A stretch of DNA of 64,000 nucleotides from Isochrysis galbana (lineage: Eukaryota > Haptophyta > Isochrysidales > Isochrysidaceae): positions 2,563,915 through 2,627,914 of the forward strand of contig CM030938.1 in assembly GCA_018136815.1 (NCBI GenBank), in the 5' to 3' direction. The translations under genes were made by a program, and so were the position numbers. Positions 57,437 to 64,000 of this stretch are shown one piece after another. Each line of letters opens with the position of its first letter. Position 1 is the first letter of the stretch. Under the pieces are notes generated by a model. That model was not told where the DNA came from and searched no databases. It saw nothing but the letters and a program-made list of their open reading frames with translations.

Positions 57437-58852
57437 TCAGCACAAAGGCATGTCAGAAGTAGTTGACGAAGTCTGTAGCAATTGCAATCCCTGCGATCGT
57501 GCAAACAGCTCTTCCGCAGCCGTGTGGCTGGGGTGCCCCATGAAGATGGTCCGCCGGTCTGCTGCAGACTTCTTCTCGGGCGGAAAGCAATGCAAGACAT
57601 ATGCATGATCGAGAATATGTCGCCAGAGGCGTGCCTTTGTGGAGGTGGCAGCGTTATGCATAGAAGTGTTTACCACAGGACAAGCACGCGGGACGGATAC
57701 GTGCGGCAACATTGCTACTCGAAGCTTAATCCCACCTGCAAAACAAGAGTTGGGGAAGACAATCCAGCAGTGAAGCACGGGCGGGGCACATAGAGATACT
57801 TCCCACACCACCCGTCCATGGTCGGCGTCGACAAGGGTGTTTCTCTCTTTCACACATGATCTGCACCTGTTCTTACTCAGAGCAAACTGGGGCCGTGGGG
57901 GCCCCGAGGGAAAAGTATGCACAAGCTCGGCGTGCTCCGCCTCCCCGAGGTGCTCCCCGCTCACTGCGCTCACCTGGGGTTCGCACGGTCCCAACAGCGC
58001 TAGAATTATCAAGCATCCGTACCTGGTAGTCATCGAATCCAGGCATCTTCTTCTTGGTATTCCACTGCACCCCCCATTGCTGAAGCACGGCGTTGACGTG
58101 TAACTGATCCGAGGATTGGCGTTTGGGTTGCCGTTTTACCAAGGCGAGAATCTGAGGAGAGCAAGTGAAAATGGTCCCGGGATCAGCATGACCTTGCTAG
58201 CATATGCAGCACGATCTTTGCGAATGGCGCTTAGTCATCAAAAGTGCAAGCAACCACGGCAAGACCGGCGTGCAACCGATCGCACGTCCTGCAAAGCGAC
58301 CCCTCGGACCTGTGATTGGACTTCCTGCGCGAGCTCAACTGTTCCCGGAGAGACTCGCAGGTAATAGAAGCCCGTGCATATCGCTGCACCCCACTCTTCC
58401 ACTGTCGAGAGGGGCTTTCCCCAGATCCGCTCGGCGACCACGTCGGCATCGTCCCTTACAAGCAGTGGCCAAGGGTCGCGTAGCCATAGCGCGTCCGCGT
58501 CAGAGTGGACGACGGAGATGCCGGCCTGGAGCACCGCCAGTCCGAAGCGCTGGCGCTCGCCGATGACGCGCAGCTTGGTGACAGCTGATGCACGCGGCAA
58601 CAGCAAGGAGCGCGCGGCCAGCTCGCCACCGGCGCGCTGCAGCTCGGCGTGGAGCTCAACGTCCATCGCGACCAGCACGAACCAGCGCACACCGGCCGCC
58701 AGAGCGTGGCACACCCAGTTGAGCAGGAGTGCGAGGAACTCTCTCGTGGCGAAGACGAGAGCAACGCTCCTTCCATCCGGAGAGCTATGCGCCGCGTAGC
58801 GCAGCGTGCGCAACACGGGGGCGGGCAGCTCTTCCACCGTAGTCACCGCCAT
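57437..58852 (-). CDS. Nucleotide-diphospho-sugar transferase (GT77-like), three exons, 339 aa
   Basis: Exons on the minus strand are 58852-58310, 58151-57974 and 57735-57437 (introns 158 and 238 nt). The second junction splits a Gly codon and phases agree. The Nucleotid_trans family core is clear: VALVFATREFLALLLNWVCH at the start, VLQAGISVVHSDADALWLRD with the DxD metal site D118/D120, DADVVAERIWG, GAAICTGFYYLRVSPGTVE, SSDQLHVNAVL and then VAMLPHVSVPRACP. Members such as plant RRA/XEG113 extend arabinose on extensin-like proteins and others make rhamnogalacturonan-II xylose links. No N-terminal anchor is visible in this model, so a 5' exon may be missing. Divergently placed 296 bp from the transposase start at 59148. 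Confidence 0.8.
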
Positions 58853-59147
58853 CTCGTGCGCCTGTCGCTGTCGCTGTCGTACACCGCGAGGGATGCAACG
58901 GAGGCCACTTCCTACAGCGGTGGCGGGAACCGCAGCCGCAGCCGTCCGCCCGATCGATCGACAGTGCGATGATGAGCGTTCATGTCAGACAGAGTTTTCC
59001 CCCCCTCCCCCCAGGATTTCCGCCGCCCCCCTTCCCCCCCCCCCCGTAGCTCGTAACACGAGTTCGCTCGCTCGCTCGCTCGACTCTCCCCCCCTCCTCT
59101 CCCTCTCCCTCTCCCCCCTCCTCTCCTCCCTCTCTGAGGAAGGAGAG

Positions 59148-60239
59148 ATGCCAAGGAAGAAGACCTCCAGTGGCTTCTCCAGAGGCAACTCCTGTTGGAG
59201 AGGGGGAGGCGGAGCCAGCAGTGCTGCGGCTTCCGTCGAGGGTGAGAAGGAGGAGGAGGCAATCGATGACAACGAGGGAGAGGAGACGGGACCGCAACAA
59301 AGGGCTGAGGCTGAGGCTCCGGCGGGAGCCCACGAGGCGGCGAAGGTGGCAGGATTGCGCGCGAGGAGACAACCGACAGGAATGGACTTTGGCTCACCGG
59401 GAGGCCGGGGAGCCTTGAAGAAGCAGAGCAGCAGAGCGGCGCCAAAGGCATCCCCAGTGCTGGACGCTCCAGACATCCACTACCTCGTCAACGGCAAACT
59501 GCTGGCGGCGAGCATCGGCGCCACACTGGCATGCGCGCAGTGCAGGAAGAAGGGGAGTCTTGTCCCAGACAAGTCGCCCCCGGCCACTCAGCTCTTTGGG
59601 TCGTGGGGACTCACGCTTTGCCCACGATGCCGGCACTGCAGGGCAACGTATACGTTCAGCATGGTCGGAGAGCGCGTAGTGCCACCTGCACTCGCTCAGG
59701 AGGGTGCAGAGGAGAATGTGGCGGCGCTGCACGCAGGGGATGCAGGAGGGAAGAAGAGGCGTAGGGTGAGCTTCTCGGGCGAGGTGTTGCGCGACGTGAC
59801 AGCGTGCCTGCTCAGTGGCACCACGCATGCAGCATACCACCGCCTCTGCATCGCACAGCAACGCCTGCCAATGTCTTTCAACACATTCCAACGGCACGTC
59901 TCCACCATAGGAGAGGTGCTAAAAGCAGCCGTTGAAGAGAGCATCTCGCTCCTGAAGTACCTCCTGACGAAGTACGGGCACCTAATCAACGAGGGGGAGC
60001 CGGTGCCGGTGGTCTCGAACCTGGTGGTCACCAACGATTGGTTTTGGCAGCGGCGCGGGCATTACGCTCTACACGGGACAGGGACCATTTGCGACTTTGT
60101 CTCGGGCGGGCGGGATACTCGAAAGGCTGTACCTCTCAAAGTCCATGCCCAAAGCTGCGGAGCAAGAGGCGTACGCCGACACGGCCAAGTCCATGGACGC
60201 CTAAGGGGAAGGGGGAGATGCGAAGAGATTGCAAATTAA
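59148..60239 (+). pseudogene. Transposase-like protein with zinc-finger region, frameshifted near its end
   Basis: The frame from ATG 59148 (MPRKKTSSGFSRGN) is open to 60239. After a low-complexity N-terminus come C129-x2-C132 and C158-x2-C161 (ACAQCRKKG and LCPRCRHCRATYTF), then a helical block RDVTACLLSGTTHAAYHRLC and LPMSFNTFQRHVSTI. A catalytic-core-like VVTNDWFWQRRGHYALHGTG follows, which resembles the first Asp region of Kolobok/Mutator-like DDE transposases. At 60104-60114 a gggcgggcggg slippage appears to shift the frame. In the neighbouring frame GILERLYLSKSMPKAAEQEA continues to a stop at 60202-60204. The rest of the DDE core is absent. Confidence 0.6.
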
Positions 60240-60589
60240 ACCTGATTGCAATCACTGAAGTAGATAGAGGAACGCGGAGAAGATAGCGAATTAAACCTAT
60301 TTGCTGCGAGGCGCCTAGGAGGAAGAAAGGTGGGGAAACTTCCCTTCTCTTCGAGAGAAAGAGAGAGGGCGCTCCACAACCCAAGATCCTATGCATCCAA
60401 GCGAAGCTTTTGACCGAGAACGAGAACGAGAGAATTATAACGATAATACCGAACGACGAAGAGAAGCCTAACGAGCGTCGATTCGCGAATGCGACAATAT
60501 TGCACCCAGGGACTGAATGCCAAAATTAGCCCAGCCCCTAAAAGCGCGCGCCGTAGGTGTTAAACATCGAGAATGGGTAATCACGTGTG
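60240..60589. other. Intergenic, purine-rich
   Basis: aattaaacctnnttgc-type short repeats at 60233-60305; no gene recognised. Confidence 0.4.
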
Positions 60590-60666
60590 ACTTTTGTTGT
60601 ATAAATAGCTATATGGACATTTGATGGCTCAATTCGATTGATGTCCCATGATTGACAGAACGACAC
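60590..60666 (-). mobile_element. TIR transposon terminus
   Basis: Read on the minus strand from 60666: aggtgtcgttctgtcaatca, tgggacatcaatcgaattga and ccatcaaatgtccatatagc, like the other four termini. Confidence 0.6.
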
Positions 60667-60730
60667 CTCGGCAGTAGAGGAGGGGAGCGGCGCGCGCTTC
60701 ATGACTCTGTCGATTTAACGACAGTTGAGC
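60667..60730 (-). mobile_element. 5' end of an ORF1-type retroelement
   Basis: On the minus strand a hairpin (ctgtcg-ttaaat-cgacag, 60724-60707) is followed by an ATG at 60702 encoding MKRAPLPS, matching the MERAP starts at 4966 and 31643. It breaks off after about 30 nt of coding sequence. Confidence 0.6.
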
Positions 60731-61038
60731 AGGGGTGTAGATAGAACGAAATAGACATGTTGTAGACATGTAATGGTACTGGAAATTGTAGTGTGGTGGC
60801 GTGCGGGTGCGGCGTGAGGCGCCGCTCACCTCTCCCATTGCGCCTCACCATCGCGCTCCCAAACTCGTATCCCCATCCGTATGCACGAGGCAGCATGCAT
60901 TTCTAGATAGGTGGCAGAAGAAGCAAGGCGAAGGGACAAAGCACAGATGGGGCCAGGAATGCCATGGACGATTATAGCGCGTAGCATACGGAGACAAGAG
61001 AGGAATCTTCGCACTCCCCTCAATCCCGTCGAACAATC
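60731..61038. other. 3' flank of the second pseudouridine synthase gene
   Basis: Nothing recognised. Confidence 0.4.
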
Positions 61039-61965
61039 TCATGTACCGCGAAACTCCTCATCCTCGGGTGGTCTCGTCCAAAGCTGTGCTTCCCGGCTCT
61101 CCACCGGCAATCCTATGAACCAGGAGCTTCTGGGAATGTTCTCGTCTCTCGGGCTGCCCCCGGCGATCTCACAGGTGCATGAGCCAAGTCGCTCATCCCA
61201 CCAGCTCCCGAATGCCTCGCCAAGAAATTCCATCCCCTCATTCGGCCGACAAATAATATCCAGAGGCTCACCTTCGACACAGAGGGCAGGCTCCGGCAGC
61301 CCGCCACGGCGCCGTGGCAGCCGGACGGCTGCAGCGTGGAGATAGGTACGATCCGCCACGCGCGCAATGGGCGCGTGCGCGTAGCGCTCATCCCCATGCA
61401 CTGGCGCCGCCAGTGATTTGAGTGCAACGCGTAGCTGGTGTGTCTGGCCGGTGATGGGCCGGAGCAGAAAGGCGTGACGTGCGGCGTCTTTGGGCTGAAC
61501 CAGCAGGGGTAGCGGGTCTGAGATAAAGAAGGTGAGAGCTGGTGAAGTCTCTAACGAGCGGGTGAGTCGCCAATTACCGCGGCGCGCCCTCACCATCTCG
61601 CCTCTCACGCGGCCTTGTCGCTTGTTTGGCCTCCGATCCGAAAGCGCGACGTAGTACTTGGCAATCCTACGCTCACGCAGCGCGTTGCTCAACACAGTCG
61701 CAGCCTCGCTCGTCTTGGCCAGTAGCAGTAAGCCCGACGTCGGCCTGTCGAGGCGGTGCACTGCTCGCAACTGGCCGCTGTAACCGATTTCGCCACTTGA
61801 CTGCATGGCGCGTACTAGCTGCATCACGCCATCTTCTCCGCCTTCGGAGTGAAAGGAGAGCCCTGGAGGCTTATAGATGGCGAGAACACCGTGTGTCTCA
61901 CCCAGCACACGGAGCGGCTGCGCCGTCGCGAGGGAGAGCGCATGCGAAAAAACGGCTGTCGACAT
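61039..61965 (-). CDS. RluA-type pseudouridine synthase, 308 aa
   Basis: Start set at ATG 61965 (MSTAVFSHALSLAT), since the frame upstream is retroelement-like or low complexity. Motifs in order are VLAIYKPPGLSFHSEGGEDG, LRAVHRLDRPTSGLLLLAK with the catalytic Asp73, ALRERRIAKYYVALSD, RPITGQTHQLRVALKS and PVHGDERY, then TYLHAAAVRLP. The HRLD and TGQTHQLR motifs are intact. The likely reaction is uridine to pseudouridine in rRNA or tRNA. The N-terminus is short and only weakly presequence-like. It is not a close copy of the synthase at 43106-44428: motif wording and spacing differ, suggesting separate ancestral subfamilies (RluA/TruC-like here). Confidence 0.88.
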   Translation of the reverse strand: MSTAVFSHALSLATAQPLRVLGETHGVLAIYKPPGLSFHSEGGEDGVMQLVRAMQSSGEIGYSGQLRAVHRLDRPTSGLLLLAKTSEAATVLSNALRERRIAKYYVALSDRRPNKRQGRVRGEMVRARRGNWRLTRSLETSPALTFFISDPLPLLVQPKDAARHAFLLRPITGQTHQLRVALKSLAAPVHGDERYAHAPIARVADRTYLHAAAVRLPRRRGGLPEPALCVEGEPLDIICRPNEGMEFLGEAFGSWWDERLGSCTCEIAGGSPRDENIPRSSWFIGLPVESREAQLWTRPPEDEEFRGT

Positions 61966-62664
61966 CAGCGCTCCGCCGACGTCGCAACCCTCAGTCGGCC
62001 CGTCCGCGACAACACCCTTTTTATACTTATAAGGGCTGCCGCATCCTGGAACGCCCCGCTTGGTGGGCCCTCGGCGCCCCCATGATGAGTAGTGAGTGAA
62101 TGGGCTAATATCGGGGGGTGGACTTCCCCGCCTTTGGCACTCCGCCGTCGCAAAAGAGCCGCCGGTGCGCGCCTCCTGCCGATAACATCGGCCAACACCA
62201 TAGCGCGGCGAGAAGCACCCTGCACGTACCATGTACCATGTTCCATGTTGCATATCGAGATCGAAGTTCCTAGTTTCGAAGTTTGTGCTATTATTAGTAT
62301 TACTACTACTGCTGCTGTTTTTATTATTGCCAAATAGCCTTCTATACACCCATATGAGGCTGACGCCATGTGCGCCCGTATTCCTATCTAATTGCAAGCA
62401 TTACTGGTACATGACTGGCTCAAGAACATAAGCAGGTTCGTCCTAAGCCCACGAATGCGTACAACGGAGGTTCTACCCCTCCGCTCGACATAGTCAATGG
62501 GTGACTCGACTACATTGAAGTTTGAATAGTCGAAGCCATGCTGAACATTTGAACACGAGGCGGTCATCTGCTGAGAATCCAGCGGTAGCGCCTACGAGGC
62601 CTCGTCGCGTTCAGCTGAGGTACACATTGCTCTGCCGGTAGAAATCAATGCCAACTTGCAGCTC
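61966..62664. other. Intergenic between two minus-strand genes
   Basis: Holds a trinucleotide-type microsatellite (tattactactactgctgctg, 62298-62320). An in-frame minus-strand extension of the synthase frame exists but lacks conserved sequence. Confidence 0.5.
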
Positions 62665-63446
62665 TCACCACTCACTGTCCGGATCGTACCCGTCTTGGTT
62701 GCTTTCACTGTTCCCCCACTTCACCGTGTTTTGGTTAGTGTTCTCAACCTCGACCGGCTGCTCAAAGTATTCCTCAGTGAGCTGCGTGTGATATACCTAA
62801 GAAAACAAAGCAGTGCGCATGATCCACACCGAGAGGCGATGCAACTATGCACGGCATAACTCCAAGCAACTAGAACTCCAATCATCAGCAACGCACCTCC
62901 CCAAGTGCAGCCTCCAGCTTGGCCGTCAGCTCCTGGCAATTTGCGCCCTTAATCCCCCTCACCCTCTCCTCGACACGTCCGTCTGGATAGATGATAAATT
63001 CAAGTTCCTACGCGTGGGGAAGGGGAAGAAGAGCGAGAGATCGGAGGCGAGGAGGCGTAACTATGGCCTTATCCTTGATGGTGTCGAAGCTTAGGCTCGC
63101 CATCATCCTCAAGACATGATCACAATGCCCACTCTGGCAGTGCGCGAATTAATTGCGAGGTGTAAAAGCGACTCTGACCCCACCTGTCCCACTTCCCGCC
63201 CCTCCCTCTTTTATCCAGAGACTCGTCCCTCACCTAACCACCCCCCTCTCTCAAAGCCAAACTTCCACCCCCGTGGCTCAACTACCCTGCCTCGCTTCGT
63301 GCTGGCAGCATGCACACCTCGTGGCCCATGCGGAGGTTGGTACGAGTCGTCGCCATGCCCGTCTGCCGCGATGGCGAGCTGAGTACCTGGAAGCCCGAGA
63401 CGCTCGCGAGCCCAAGAGCGACGCACAGCGTGCGCACGGCGGCCAT
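62665..63446 (-). CDS. Plastid-targeted DUF2997 (Ycf35-associated) protein, three exons, 123 aa
   Basis: Exons on the minus strand are 63446-63318, 63007-62897 and 62796-62665, all phase 0. Residues 1-43 form a two-part presequence: hydrophobic MAAVRTLCVALGLASVSGFQ (a signal peptide with Phe at the predicted cleavage site) followed by basic, hydroxylated SPSRQTGMATTRTNLRM. The mature part ELEFIIYPDGRVEERVRGIK, NCQELTAKLEAALGE, QLTEEYFEQPVEV and the final DPDSEW matches the small cyanobacterial DUF2997 proteins, which end in a similar SEW and are encoded beside ycf35 in cyanobacteria. The biochemical role is unknown. Introns are 310 and 100 nt. The gene documents an endosymbiotic transfer. Confidence 0.85.
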
Positions 63447-64000
63447 TTTGGGTGGGGGAGGGAGTGGGAGGGGAAGGGAGAGGGGAGAAAGGGAGAGAGG
63501 GTATCTGGGTGTTTTGTAGTAGAGCATCTTAGTAGTTCGTGAGGTACAGTAAGGGGGAGGGCACTCGTGAATAGGAACCCAGAAGCCAGAGGCGCTGATC
63601 TCTCCTCGCCGAAGCGAGTGGCCGCGGCGAGCCGCGACCCTTCCCTCCTGGTTCTGGTGCCCCCGTCTTCTCTTACCTAAACAGGGCGAGAAGACATGTT
63701 AACGCCGGAGGGGAGAGTTGCGCGAGTTGCCACGTTGCCACCCTAGATAATGTGAAACACGGCAGGGGGGGGCTCCAAACACCAAACACAGCAAATACGG
63801 CCTGTTTTTGGCTATTCTAGAAACACAGGAACCTCACAAACCCGGCATGCTGCTAGGGAGGGCGTTTGAAACACGGTGAAAACGGGATGTTTTTGGCCGG
63901 TGTATACAAACACAAACACGGTAAACCCGTGTTTACCATGTAGGGCTGCCACTCCCACTCCCCCCCCCTCCCTCTTCCCTCTTCCTCCTCTCTCTTCCCT
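63447..64000. other. Upstream flank and low-complexity end of window
   Basis: 63450-63510 is G/A-rich. From 63755 to 63945 short related segments (caaacac, acacggtaaa and gtgtttacc) recur in both orientations. No gene recognised. Confidence 0.5.

Noticed and set aside
57974..58023. Ending the second exon of the glycosyltransferase at the gtacgg site (58023)
   Set aside because: That donor gives a phase clash with the next exon; the gtgagc donor at 57973 fits phase and continues family-like sequence.

Overview
The window is nuclear DNA from a eukaryote. Several genes can be assembled only by joining exons across phase-compatible GT-AG introns of about 80-250 nt. Intergenic DNA is dense in retroelements, DNA-transposon ends, minisatellites and homopolymer tracts. 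The gene at 62665-63446 starts with a signal-peptide-like stretch ending in SGFQ, followed by a basic Ser/Thr-rich segment, and then carries a cyanobacterial/plastid small-protein domain. That is the two-part targeting presequence of an alga with a complex, red-derived plastid (haptophyte, pelagophyte or similar). The genus cannot be fixed from sequence alone.

Layout. 1-1345: 3' part of a hydroxyproline O-arabinosyltransferase-like gene. 1.35-5.5 kb: repeats, an AT-rich insert between 46-bp direct repeats, and a complete ORF1-only retroelement with a 19-bp target-site duplication. 5474-6934 (-): ankyrin protein. 7-9.6 kb: Copia remnants and an LTR. 9944-16510: intronless 2188-aa protein of unknown function. 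18893-20716: SFI1-like protein. 21444-22828: bacterial-type surface-polysaccharide-associated protein in three exons. 23-25 kb: DNA-transposon remnants. 25630-26898: seven-helix receptor. 27-29.4 kb: zinc-finger transposon fragment, a 151-bp repeat element, and a LINE 3' end with a nested solo LTR. 29573-30349: voltage-sensor-like protein. 30.4-32.8 kb: retroelement cluster with a second complete ORF1-only copy. 33232-34797: ankyrin protein. 35-40 kb: retroelement ends and a 204-bp satellite. 40127-40909 (-): ALKBH5/9/10-type demethylase. 41392-42134: Mediator subunit 27-like. 42.3-43.05 kb: LINE reverse-transcriptase fragment. 43106-44428 (-): pseudouridine synthase. 44.4-47.6 kb: low-complexity and repeats. 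47614-52056: seven-exon PARP with membrane-like regions on both sides. 52-57.4 kb: minisatellites, transposon ends, AT-rich ORFs and a broken ankyrin gene. 57437-58852 (-): nucleotide-sugar transferase. 59148-60239: frameshifted transposase. 61039-61965 (-): second pseudouridine synthase. 62665-63446 (-): plastid-targeted DUF2997 protein.

How genes may relate. The arabinosyltransferase-like and GT77-like genes fit one secretory glycosylation route. Two RluA-type synthases, the ALKBH protein and the MED27-like protein concern RNA modification and transcription. These links are inferred from family membership, since eukaryotic neighbours need not be co-regulated. The most unusual objects are the polytopic PARP and a family of short retroelements that encode only an ORF1-like protein yet carry clean target-site duplications and a conserved 5' hairpin.
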